Part shown: in pieces, positions 55,628 through 63,672 of the stretch
Numbering within the stretch: the stretch's first letter is position 1
How the letters are laid out: each line of letters starts with the position of its first letter
NCBI GenBank assembly: GCA_022843745.1
Contig: JALHNB010000013.1
Coordinates: 62,001 to 126,000, forward strand
DNA length: 64,000 nt
Direction: 5' to 3'
Source of the DNA: Anaerolineae bacterium
GTDB lineage: Bacteria > Chloroflexota > Anaerolineae > Aggregatilineales > Phototrophicaceae
Made by a program: the position numbers and the translations under genes
The notes under the pieces: model-generated
The model's input: only the letters and a program-made list of their open reading frames with translations
Databases searched by the model: none
Told to the model about the DNA's origin: nothing

Positions 55628-55672
55628 CGACATTTGTAGGAGCGACTCGGTGAGTCGCCCCTACAAATGTCG
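55628..55672. repeat. Long palindromic repeat after the mannosidase gene
   Basis: CGACATTTGTAGG-A-GCGACTC paired with GAGTCGC-C-CCTACAAATGTCG around GGT: a 20-bp stem plus one A/C mismatch, the longest of the family here. It may terminate transcription of the mannosidase gene, ten bases after its stop codon. Confidence 0.75.
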
Positions 55673-55739
55673 TATCCTCAAAAATTGCGAATCCTGAACA
55701 GATGAGCTAAAATTTCCTTCTGACCAATCGGAGGAAAAT

Positions 55740-56945
55740 ATGCCGCAAATATCACTTTCTGCCGCACGAGCATTGATGCTCGATGCGCAGGGATTACTAC
55801 AACCACGCTCCAAAGCCGCCAAAAAAGCTGACGTTCTAGAATCGATTCGCCTGATGGGGCTGCTGCAAATCGACACTATCAGCGTTGTCAACCGCAGCCC
55901 CTACCTCGTTCTGTGGAGTCGACTCGGCGATTACAATATGAAATGGCTGGATGAACTGCTGGCTGAAGGCAACCTGTTCGAATATTGGTCACACGCGGCC
56001 TGCTTTTTGCCGATTGAAGATTATCCGATGTATCGTCGCCTTATGCTGGACGGTCAAAAAGGATGGACAAGCGCAAAAAAGTGGCTGGAAGAACATGCCG
56101 CAGTGGTCGAGCAGGTGATGTCGCGGGTACACGAACGCGGCCCGGTGCGCTCCTCCGATTTTGAGCGTACCGATGGTCAAAAAGGCGCGTGGTGGAATTG
56201 GAAAGAGGAAAAGTTAGCGCTCGAAGCCCTGTTTAATACTGGCGATTTGATGATTTCCAAGCGTCATAATTTCCAGCGGCTTTATGATCTGCGCCAACGT
56301 GTCCTGCCCACATGGGAGGATGCTCACGCACCTTCTTATGAGGAAGTCCGGCGAACGATGACATTAAAAGCCGTCAAAGCGCTCGGTATTGCCACCGCGC
56401 TGTGGATTGCGGAATATTTCTATATGCCGAAACAGGGTATCAAGCCCTATATGGAAAAACTGGCTGACGAAGGTGCGCTGATTCGTGTTGAGGTGGAAGG
56501 GCAGGTTGAGCCGTTTTATATCCATCCGGATTCTCAAAAGAGCCTCAAAAAAGCCGAATCTTTAAAGCCGTCGCTGACTGCTTTGCTCTCGCCGTTCGAT
56601 CCGCTAACTTCAGATCGTAAACGCGCTTTAGATTTGTTCAATTTCGACTACCGAATCGAATGTTACACGCCTGCACCCAAGCGGCGCTACGGCTATTTCA
56701 CGCTGCCGATTTTGTGGCGTGGACAGCTTATCGGGCGGCTTGACCCGAAAGCGCATCGCAAAGACAAAGTTTTTGAGATCAAAGCGCTGCATCTTGAACC
56801 CGGTGTGGTTGTGACCGACGAAATGATCGCTGATCTCGCGAAGATGCTCCAGGACTGCGCGTCCTGGCATCAAACGCCGGAGGTCATCGTGCGGGTGAGC
56901 GACCCGCCGGAGGTTGTGGAACGGCTGACGAAGGCATTGGCGTAA
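55740..56945 (+). CDS. YcaQ/AlkX-type winged-helix DNA glycosylase
   Basis: 401 aa. HTH_42/YcaQ family, DNA glycosylases that remove bulky alkyl adducts and open interstrand cross-links. The N-terminal helices ARALMLDAQGLL and ADVLESIRLMGLLQIDTISV carry the QxD catalytic motif (Q43, D45), followed by NRSPYLVLWSRLGDY, FEYWSHAACFLPIEDYP, HERGPVRSSDFE and LLSPFDPLTSDRKRALDLF, then RYGYFTLPILWRGQLIGRLD. All are hallmark blocks. GGAGG lies 5 nt before the ATG. It would be cytoplasmic; a link to resistance against a DNA-alkylating product is tempting but unsupported. Confidence 0.9.
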   Translation: MPQISLSAARALMLDAQGLLQPRSKAAKKADVLESIRLMGLLQIDTISVVNRSPYLVLWSRLGDYNMKWLDELLAEGNLFEYWSHAACFLPIEDYPMYRRLMLDGQKGWTSAKKWLEEHAAVVEQVMSRVHERGPVRSSDFERTDGQKGAWWNWKEEKLALEALFNTGDLMISKRHNFQRLYDLRQRVLPTWEDAHAPSYEEVRRTMTLKAVKALGIATALWIAEYFYMPKQGIKPYMEKLADEGALIRVEVEGQVEPFYIHPDSQKSLKKAESLKPSLTALLSPFDPLTSDRKRALDLFNFDYRIECYTPAPKRRYGYFTLPILWRGQLIGRLDPKAHRKDKVFEIKALHLEPGVVVTDEMIADLAKMLQDCASWHQTPEVIVRVSDPPEVVERLTKALA

Positions 56946-56971
56946 ATTAGTAGATAAAAACGGGCTATTGA

Positions 56972-57080
56972 GCGCACAGTGACCGAAGAAAATCCCTGCG
57001 GATGTGCGCCCCTATGATGATGCGCTTTTGTGGAAAAATTATCGAAATTCCTCTGTGTTCTCTGTGACTCTGTGGTTCAA
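56972..57080. repeat. Intergenic repeats between convergent genes
   Basis: A 7-bp stem GCGCACA / TGTGCGC (56972-56978 and 57003-57009) is followed by CCCCTAT, and at 57047-57080 a run of CTCTGTG-like units (CCTCTGTGTTCTCTGTGACT) resembles the arms of the element at 34636-34827. No gene in this gap. Confidence 0.5.
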
Positions 57081-57088
57081 AATCGCCT

Positions 57089-58540
57089 TTATTGCCCGAT
57101 ATTCCAGGGAGAACGCGACCTGCCCAACGGCGGCAAAATGATAATCGTTTTCGCTAACCCTTTTAGCTGTGCAACCGAAGCGGACTCGGCAGGTAGCACC
57201 GCATAAATGTGCAGATTTTGCTCGGCGGTACGGCTTGCGAGATCGGGATGCGGAATACCTGTGTAACCGTCGGTGAGAATCAGCGCTCGACGCAGATGAG
57301 GCTTGGCCTCCAGTGCATGAATGAGAACGCAGTTAATATCCGTGCCACCGCTGGTGTGCAGACGGGCTTTCCGCAGTTCTTCTAACGGCATATATTCCAC
57401 GTAAGTCGAAAACTGAAACACATCAGCCTGCCCACTGTTGACGTAAGGCAAAATCAGGCTCAATAAATGTGGAATGAGATGAATCATCGAGCCAGAAACG
57501 TCCAGATAGACATGCGCCTTGCTGGGTGTTTCATGGACACGCGCTCGCACCAACCCCGGTTGACTCCACAATAAGCCCTGTACACCCAAAGATTTACGCG
57601 CCGAAACCATGCGATCACGCGCATTCGGCACAACGCCCATACCGCCGATTCCCGGCACGAGCGAACGCATCTGGCGAAGATAGCGTCCTTCCTGCGGCCC
57701 CAGGCAGCGGCGCAGCGTTCTGGCGAAGGCTCGGCGGGCTTCCTCGCTCGACGTACCAATTTTGCTGTACCAATCGGATGGTGGGCCGCCCGTGCCTCTG
57801 CCAATCATAATCGGGAATTTCGGCCATTTACCCACCAGACTTTTCATCGCGTCGGTGAACAGAGGATTTGCGACGGCCTGGCCTTCGCGCTCGGCATCCT
57901 CATGATCGCCTAAAAGCACTGGCTGAACGTAGACGACCATTTCCTGGCCCATGCCTGCCTGACGCAGCAAGTCGAGAATTTCTTCATATAGCGGATCAGC
58001 GCTCACATTTCGATTACCTTGAGGATAGAGGCGCTCCATAATTTCGCGTGTTCCCGGCGGCCCCATCTCCTCAGTGGGGTATTCTGGATTTTCCGGCCAA
58101 CCCACTGGAGGTCGCAGCAGCAGCGACGGGAACGAATCGGCGGAATTAATGGCATCAAAAAATCCCCGATATTCCGGTGCGCTGAATTGTCGGGATAACC
58201 CGGCATTGATGATCGCGTCGAAGGCGATATTGTGAATTTCCGTCACGCGGGGATAGAGCCGGGTGTGCGCGAGTATGATATGCCAGATTTCGTGCATCAC
58301 CAGCAGGAATAAATGCTCATCGCGCTTGCAAAACTGCGCCACAAAATCAGGATTAATCAGCATACGTGGGCGCTGCAAGCACTCTACTGCTGCCGTGCGG
58401 ATTTCGCGACTGGCTTTGACTCCTGCCAGACGGCAAAGTGTTTCCATTTCAAATGTGGCGGCGGGCAGGCAGCCGACCAACCGCGCGATAAGTTTTTGAC
58501 CGTCGTCGTTGCGGTTGATGTTCATGCGGGCCTGGTTCAT
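57089..58540 (-). CDS. DUF2201-like metallopeptidase domain plus VWA domain protein
   Basis: 483 aa. N-terminal half (about 50-130) is the putative metallopeptidase: LLVMHEIWHIILAHTRLY with HExxH (H83, E84, H87) and H92, then IHNIAFDAIINAGL as third-ligand region. C-terminal half (about 340-470) is a VWA-like domain: VYLDVSGSM (MIDAS D347, S349, S351), TSGGTDINCVL (MIDAS Thr) and ALILTDGYTG (Asp). This pairing is the DUF2201 plus VWA-like type that accompanies MoxR ATPases. It overlaps the preceding gene by ATGA. It is probably the effector or adaptor that the ATPase remodels or that delivers it to a target; whether it still cleaves peptides is unknown. Confidence 0.85.
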   Translation of the reverse strand: MNQARMNINRNDDGQKLIARLVGCLPAATFEMETLCRLAGVKASREIRTAAVECLQRPRMLINPDFVAQFCKRDEHLFLLVMHEIWHIILAHTRLYPRVTEIHNIAFDAIINAGLSRQFSAPEYRGFFDAINSADSFPSLLLRPPVGWPENPEYPTEEMGPPGTREIMERLYPQGNRNVSADPLYEEILDLLRQAGMGQEMVVYVQPVLLGDHEDAEREGQAVANPLFTDAMKSLVGKWPKFPIMIGRGTGGPPSDWYSKIGTSSEEARRAFARTLRRCLGPQEGRYLRQMRSLVPGIGGMGVVPNARDRMVSARKSLGVQGLLWSQPGLVRARVHETPSKAHVYLDVSGSMIHLIPHLLSLILPYVNSGQADVFQFSTYVEYMPLEELRKARLHTSGGTDINCVLIHALEAKPHLRRALILTDGYTGIPHPDLASRTAEQNLHIYAVLPAESASVAQLKGLAKTIIILPPLGRSRSPWNIGQ

Positions 58541-59235
58541 TCCTCAATATCCTCATCTGGCTTGGCTTCTTCAGGGATCAGTTCCTCAAAATAGCCACTG
58601 CTTTGAACAAGTTTGACCAGGCGCACATCGTCAGTAATCAGTGCGCGTTCGAGATAGGCCTGCTCAAGCGCTAAAGGTGCGCGTGGTTGCAGGAGATTCG
58701 TTCGCGAACGCCCCAGAACATTCAGAACCAGTAGGGGATCAAGCGCCCGCAGGCATAGGGGTTTCACATTCGCGATCTTCGCATGTGTCTGAATAACCTG
58801 CCGGCTATCCTGGACCCAGGGCGAAACCAGAATCGCGCCTTTGAGATCATAGCTTGCCCAGGTTGTCTCAAGGCTGGCGACTAAGGTGTTCATCGCGTCC
58901 TTGTTTTTCTCAATCGAGTGAATAATAGCTTCATAGGTGCCAGTGTTTTCAGCCAGATCACTGCCGAGAATACGCTGTAATGAGCCGCCAAGTCCTTCCA
59001 ACGAAAAGCGAACAACCGTCATGTTATATGGCAGAATCTCCCATGTGGTACGTGCTGGCCCAAAACGTGATGCCAGAGTTGAGCCGGGTGTGTAGGGCGG
59101 GCGGGGTGGCGGTGTCGGGCGTGTGGGCGGTGCTGACAATCCGCCAGGGCGACTAGCGCCGGGTAATGTCCCCGGAGGCCGCGAACCGGATTGAGTACCA
59201 AAAGGACTGGAAGGCGTATTCGGTTTTTGAGTCAT
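58537..59235 (-). CDS. Proline-rich protein of unknown function within the MoxR/VWA operon
   Basis: 232 aa from the ATG at 59235, which overlaps the ATPase stop (TAATG); the frame extends to 59316 inside that gene. The first ~60 residues are a disordered Pro/Gly/Ser/Thr/Arg tract (PPTRPTPPPRPPYTPGS). The rest is folded: TTWEILPYNMTVVRFSLEGL, LGSDLAENTGTYEAIIHSIE, ASLETTWASYDLKGAILVSP, then a helical DPLLVLNVLGRSRTN and an acidic tail (PEEAKPDEDIEE). I know no family for it. Overlap with both neighbours shows that it belongs to the same complex or pathway; the layout suggests an adaptor between ATPase and VWA protein. Confidence 0.85.
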   Translation of the reverse strand: MTQKPNTPSSPFGTQSGSRPPGTLPGASRPGGLSAPPTRPTPPPRPPYTPGSTLASRFGPARTTWEILPYNMTVVRFSLEGLGGSLQRILGSDLAENTGTYEAIIHSIEKNKDAMNTLVASLETTWASYDLKGAILVSPWVQDSRQVIQTHAKIANVKPLCLRALDPLLVLNVLGRSRTNLLQPRAPLALEQAYLERALITDDVRLVKLVQSSGYFEELIPEEAKPDEDIEE

Positions 59236-60686
59236 TATTGCGCATCCTTGATTCCAAATTGATTGAGATCGGTACGGAAGCGTTTGAGCGCGTCTTCCCA
59301 ATTTTCGTTCAGCCAAAAATCGGGATAGCCGCTGAGGATGTAATTGCGTTCCAGGCGGATGCGCATATTCGGTTTATCATCCAGCGTGTTGAGCCAGGTA
59401 TTAATCTCTTGCCATGCTTCCTGACCGGGGCCAGCCTGAATAGCTACTGACATGACGCGCGGTTCCAGTACACGGCCTGCGAACTGTGCTAACGGCTCCC
59501 ATGCGGCAGATGTCAGGTTGCGGCGCTCACGGAAAGAGAGAAAAATCGCCGTTGCCAATCCCACCCGACGCGCATCCGATGTTTCGTTGCCGAGTGCCTG
59601 GGTGATAAGTTGCGAAATTTTTGCATCATCAATATTCAATTGGTCAGCTAGGATAACGCGCTGTATAAGGTCAGGCTCACCAAAGACCTGTCGGAGTTCG
59701 TCATCGTCGTCGAGGACGGAAATTTCCCACGCCTGTTTATGAGTCGCGACGACTGTCGCCAATGAGGGTGGGACTTCAGCGGCATTTTCTGGAAGGCAGT
59801 ACGTCAGCGCGATTTCGGCGCTGTATTCCAGGTCAGCATCCTCACCTTCGAGTACCAACCGCGCCGCGTGAACCGCGACAATCGAACGGGCTAACATGCG
59901 CGCTCGACGTGGACTTTGTGGCAGCTTGGCCTGTTCGAGCAGATCGACTACATAAATGACATAATCGCCTAACCAGGATTCCATCTCGGCCTCAAGTGAG
60001 GGGATGAGCTTTGCGCAGCGCTCGACATACTCCATCAGCGGATAATCCGCCAGCACGGTTGCGAGGTCTTCGTCCGAAAGGCCGCCCGCGTCTTTCCATG
60101 CGATCAGGCTGCGCCGATCTTGTTTGCTAAGGTTATTCCAGTTAGGAACAGACACGACAAATGGAAAACGATCCGCCAGCGCTGGGTCTAATGGCTCAGA
60201 GCCGACATAGTATTTCCCAGAGGTGCCATTGGTATCATCTGGGGCGGGTGGATTCATTGCTGCCCATCGATAGCGCAGCTTATCGAGAAAGATGCCGCTG
60301 ACCCGCTTTTCATGGACAATTGGAAAGAGCTTATTTTGCAGATCGGATCGGCAGCGCGAGATTTCGTCAAAAAAGACAAATTCTGCATCCCAGATCGAGC
60401 CGGGTGTCGCTACAAAGCGCAGCTTTTCGCCTGCTTCGTCTGGCAACGGGATACCTACCAGATCATCATAATTAATGAGTGAGGCGTTGTAGTGACGCAT
60501 GGACATTGCGAGCGCGGCGGAGATGCGCTCGACGAGGAGCGATTTGGCAGTGCCGTGCGGGCCAACCAGCAGCAGAGGCGCTTCGGTGGCGAGTGCGGCG
60601 AGAATGATTGGATCGAGATGTCCCCATCCCTGAATACCCAGTGTTTTGACAATATCGAAATGAACAGCTTGCTTCTGGTCAACCAT
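59235..60686 (-). CDS. MoxR-type AAA+ ATPase
   Basis: 483 aa. Walker A LVGPHGTAKS (about 40-49), Walker B FVFFDEISRCRSDLQNK with D107 and E108, sensor 1 in RYRWAAMNPPAPDD, and arginine-finger region LDPALADRFPFVVSVP with R173. This is the MoxR/RavA branch, which typically works with VWA-domain proteins as a chaperone. The C-terminal ~200 residues are a helical domain ending FWLNENWEDALKRFRTDL, longer than in plain MoxR. First gene of the three-gene operon. A TATAAT on the minus strand lies 40 nt upstream of the ATG. Confidence 0.93.
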   Translation of the reverse strand: MVDQKQAVHFDIVKTLGIQGWGHLDPIILAALATEAPLLLVGPHGTAKSLLVERISAALAMSMRHYNASLINYDDLVGIPLPDEAGEKLRFVATPGSIWDAEFVFFDEISRCRSDLQNKLFPIVHEKRVSGIFLDKLRYRWAAMNPPAPDDTNGTSGKYYVGSEPLDPALADRFPFVVSVPNWNNLSKQDRRSLIAWKDAGGLSDEDLATVLADYPLMEYVERCAKLIPSLEAEMESWLGDYVIYVVDLLEQAKLPQSPRRARMLARSIVAVHAARLVLEGEDADLEYSAEIALTYCLPENAAEVPPSLATVVATHKQAWEISVLDDDDELRQVFGEPDLIQRVILADQLNIDDAKISQLITQALGNETSDARRVGLATAIFLSFRERRNLTSAAWEPLAQFAGRVLEPRVMSVAIQAGPGQEAWQEINTWLNTLDDKPNMRIRLERNYILSGYPDFWLNENWEDALKRFRTDLNQFGIKDAQ

Positions 60687-60976
60687 AGTTCTTTATCCTA
60701 TGTCTAGTTGCTGCTGTCGTAACTTATTATAGCGCACCAATAGCCCGATTCATGTGTAACTGTACATATATCTTATGGAAATTGTTCGGGAATTGTAAAT
60801 GCGCACTCGGTACTAGCATCTTTTCATACGGTCAACATCCATCCCAAATGTTAATGAGTTGTTATGAAGGTTAGCATCGGTCAGTCTATATGTAAGCCCC
60901 CATATAAGCGGGGTTCTCCCGAACAAATGAGCCTTTAACTTGGAATTCCTCGTCAGGCTGGTTATGATGATGAATG
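60687..60976. promoter_or_regulatory. Divergent promoter region between the MoxR operon and the ligase fusion
   Basis: Gene-free and AT-rich. TATAAT on the minus strand at 60726-60731 is a candidate -10 box of the MoxR operon, with no convincing -35. A short CCCC...GGGG hairpin around 60897-60915 is weak. Together with the tandem array that follows it makes a 424-bp gap before the next gene. Confidence 0.4.
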
Positions 60977-61107
60977 AATATTGTTCAGATCATCACTAGA
61001 AGACGGATAAATATTGTTCAGATCATCGCTAGAAGACAGATAAATATTGTCAGGTCATCATTGAAGATGAAATAAATATTGTTCAGGTCGTCATAGAAAA
61101 AGCTTAT
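60977..61107 (+). repeat. Four tandem repeats with a 33-bp period upstream of a start codon
   Basis: Copies of AATATTGTTCAGATCATC followed by a CTAGAAGAC-like segment start at 60977, 61010, 61043 and 61075. The first two are almost identical; the third lacks one T, and the fourth degenerates into TCATAGAAAAAGC just before the ATG at 61111. There are no unique spacers, so it is not a CRISPR. It occupies the whole leader, including the place where a ribosome site should be. Confidence 0.8.
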
Positions 61108-61110
61108 TTG

Positions 61111-63597
61111 ATGAAGAAAAAATTACGTGGCATCAAGCGCGATTTTATCCAGCTAGATTTCAGCCTCTACCGGGTCGATGTGCCTATTCGCGGCCTGCCG
61201 GATGCCTCCTTGAGTGTCATCGACCTCTGGCCGGAAGCGGTTGATCGAACCATCGTGTTCGTGCATGGTTATGCGGGATGTGCTGAAACGTGGGAATATC
61301 AGATCAATCATTTCGCCAATAAATACCGGGTTGTCGTGCCAGATTTGCGCGGGCATGGGCAAAGCGATGCTCCCTATACGAAATACACCATGTCCGAGAT
61401 GGTCGAAGATTTGCAATCCATCGTTGACACGCTTAAATTGCCCGAAAAATTCATCCTGGTCGGTCACTCGTTCGGCGGCGCGATCTGCGTAGAATATGCC
61501 AACGCCCACCCCGAGCGTCTGGAACGTCTGGTTTTGATCGCGACAGCGGGTGAATATCCGCTTCCGAAAATCATGAATTGGGTGTTTCGAATTCCGACGG
61601 CTTTTTTTCGCCCATTCTGGCCGTATCGCCCGCGTTGGAACGCCGAAATCCACGTCATGAAGCGGATGATGATGAACAATCTGCAAAAATGGCAGGGTTG
61701 GTCACTGCTGCGCAATATCACGATGCCCTCATTGGTGATTACCGGTGAGCGTGACAACTATTTTCCGCGTTATGTATTTGATGATGTCGGCAAGATGGTA
61801 CCGAACGCCGAGTTATATGATGTGGGTTCCGCCAAGCATAAAGTCCAATTGGAACGACATGAGGCCGTGAACCGCGCTATTGAACGCTTCGTAGGTGACG
61901 GGCAGGGCAGCTCATGGCGCATGAAAAGTGTTCATCTCACAAATCCCCGCCCCTGGTTGGCGAGTTATAGCAAAGAGACTCCGCAGACGATTCCCATTCC
62001 GCGACAACCGCTATATAAATTTCTCGAAAGCGCGGCGGATAATCTGCCGAAGCGAACCGCTGTGATTTTCTACGGCAGCGAATTGAGCTATCAGCAGTTG
62101 AACGAGCAGAGCAACCAATTTGCTCACGCCTTGAAAAATTTAGGCATTCAACAGGGCGAACGGGTGATGCTGGTGTTGCCCAACACGCCGCAGATGGTGA
62201 TCGCCTATTACGGTGTATTGAAAATCGGCGCTGTCGTCGTGCTGCCTAACCCGGATGCCGATGCCGCCGGAATTATCGGGCAGATTCGGAATACGGAGGC
62301 GAAAGCCGTCGTCATGCTGCGCCCCTATGTTGAATTGGCGCACACTGTCCGCGCTCATACCTCAGTCGAAACAATCATTTTTGCCGATATTGCAAATGTC
62401 GTCTCGCCTGCTATCCATAAGCGGCTTACGGGAAAAGACGTTGCCAGCGCCGACGATTCTGAAAAATCAGGCCGCCTTATGCCGGATTTGATGCGCGATC
62501 AGCCTGTCACTCCGCCGGGTGTGGATGTTTCCAGCCGCGATCTGGCGGCGATTGTCTTTACCAGCGGCACAACCGACGAGCCAAAAGGTGTTTGCCTGAC
62601 TCACGCGAATCTGGTCGCCAACGCGCTCCAAACTCGGCACTGGATTCCCGATTTACTTTATGGGCAGGAAACTTTCCTCTCGGTGCTGCCGTTCATGCAC
62701 AGCTACGGCATGACAGGCGCGATGAACGTGCCAATTGCGATGGCCGCAACCATTGTCCTGCTGCCGGTGTTTGAGTTGCAACAGGTGTTGGAGCATATCA
62801 AAAAATATAAGCCAACCGTGTTTCCCGGCGTTCCTTCGATTTATAACGCCATCAACAATGCGCCGGATGTGCGCTCCTATGGGCTGGCGACGATCAAAGC
62901 CTGTATTAGCGGGGCAGCGCCTTTGCCTGTTGAAGTTCAGGAAAAATTCGAGAAATTGACGCGCGGACGGCTGGTCGAGGGCTATGGTTTGACCGAAAGT
63001 TCACCCGTGACTCACGCGAATCCGCTGTATGGTGTGCGCAAAGTCGGCTCAATCGGCGTTCCGCTGCCGAATACCGATGCCAAAATTGTCGATCTGGCGA
63101 CGGGCGAAGATATGCCCATCGGACAAATTGGCGAACTGTTGGTGCGCGGGCCGCAGGTGATGCAGGGCTACTGGGGACAGACTAATTCGGATGAAATGGA
63201 ATCCGTGTTGAAAGATGGATGGTTGTATACGGGCGATGTGGCGGTCATGGATGACGATGGCTATTTTCAGATCATCAGCCGCAAGCGTGACACGATCATG
63301 GCCGGGAATTACAGCGTTTACCCGCGTGACATCGAAGAAGTGTTGTACGAAAACAGCAAAGTGATGGAAGTCGCCGTTGTTGGCATTGCCACTGCGGAAA
63401 GCGGTCAAAAGGTCAAGGCGTTTGTCGTGCCGCGTCCAGGGACAACGCTTTCGAAAGAAGAGCTGCTCGATCTCTGCCGCCGCCGTCTGGAAGCCTATGC
63501 CGTACCCTGGGACATCGAATTTCGCGAGAGCTTGCCTAAGTCATTTGTTGGCAAAGTGTTGCGCCGCCTGCTGATCGAGGAGCCAAAGCCGGAATAG
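61111..63597 (+). CDS. Alpha/beta hydrolase fused to an acyl-CoA ligase (AMP-forming)
   Basis: 828 aa from the ATG at 61111 (a TTG precedes it). Residues about 35-265 are an alpha/beta hydrolase: IVFVHGYAGCAETW, VVVPDLRGHGQSD, VGHSFGGA with S120, D215 in TGERDNYFP and H243 in SAKHKVQ. Residues about 295-828 are a FadD-type AMP-dependent synthetase: FTSGTTDEPKGV (about 484-494), PFMHSYGMTGAMNVP, VEGYGLTESSPVTHA, DGWLYTGDVAVMDDDGYFQI, the FACS-type motif ending YPRDIEEVLYE, and the terminal lysine in FVGKVLRRLL. One chain could release a fatty acid from an ester and activate it as CoA thioester. No usual ribosome site; a tandem array fills the leader. A patatin gene follows. Confidence 0.92.
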   Translation: MKKKLRGIKRDFIQLDFSLYRVDVPIRGLPDASLSVIDLWPEAVDRTIVFVHGYAGCAETWEYQINHFANKYRVVVPDLRGHGQSDAPYTKYTMSEMVEDLQSIVDTLKLPEKFILVGHSFGGAICVEYANAHPERLERLVLIATAGEYPLPKIMNWVFRIPTAFFRPFWPYRPRWNAEIHVMKRMMMNNLQKWQGWSLLRNITMPSLVITGERDNYFPRYVFDDVGKMVPNAELYDVGSAKHKVQLERHEAVNRAIERFVGDGQGSSWRMKSVHLTNPRPWLASYSKETPQTIPIPRQPLYKFLESAADNLPKRTAVIFYGSELSYQQLNEQSNQFAHALKNLGIQQGERVMLVLPNTPQMVIAYYGVLKIGAVVVLPNPDADAAGIIGQIRNTEAKAVVMLRPYVELAHTVRAHTSVETIIFADIANVVSPAIHKRLTGKDVASADDSEKSGRLMPDLMRDQPVTPPGVDVSSRDLAAIVFTSGTTDEPKGVCLTHANLVANALQTRHWIPDLLYGQETFLSVLPFMHSYGMTGAMNVPIAMAATIVLLPVFELQQVLEHIKKYKPTVFPGVPSIYNAINNAPDVRSYGLATIKACISGAAPLPVEVQEKFEKLTRGRLVEGYGLTESSPVTHANPLYGVRKVGSIGVPLPNTDAKIVDLATGEDMPIGQIGELLVRGPQVMQGYWGQTNSDEMESVLKDGWLYTGDVAVMDDDGYFQIISRKRDTIMAGNYSVYPRDIEEVLYENSKVMEVAVVGIATAESGQKVKAFVVPRPGTTLSKEELLDLCRRRLEAYAVPWDIEFRESLPKSFVGKVLRRLLIEEPKPE

Positions 63598-63609
63598 GGT
63601 GTAATTATT

Positions 63610-63633
63610 GTAGGGATGATCCGGCGGGTCGCC
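63610..63633. repeat. Degenerate palindromic repeat
   Basis: GTAGGGATGATCC-GGC-GGGTCGCC: a decayed member of the GTAGGGGC palindrome family between the ligase and patatin genes. Confidence 0.45.
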
Positions 63634-63672
63634 AACTGTTGTATATCTTGACAGATTGAAGGAGATCGAAGA

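Noticed and set aside
55740-56945. YcaQ-type glycosylase as self-resistance gene of the NRPS-PKS product
   Set aside because: It is 40 kb from the cluster in a separate catabolic block, and nothing suggests a DNA-alkylating product.
60977-61107. Array considered as a CRISPR
   Set aside because: Units follow each other with no unique spacers, and no cas genes are present.
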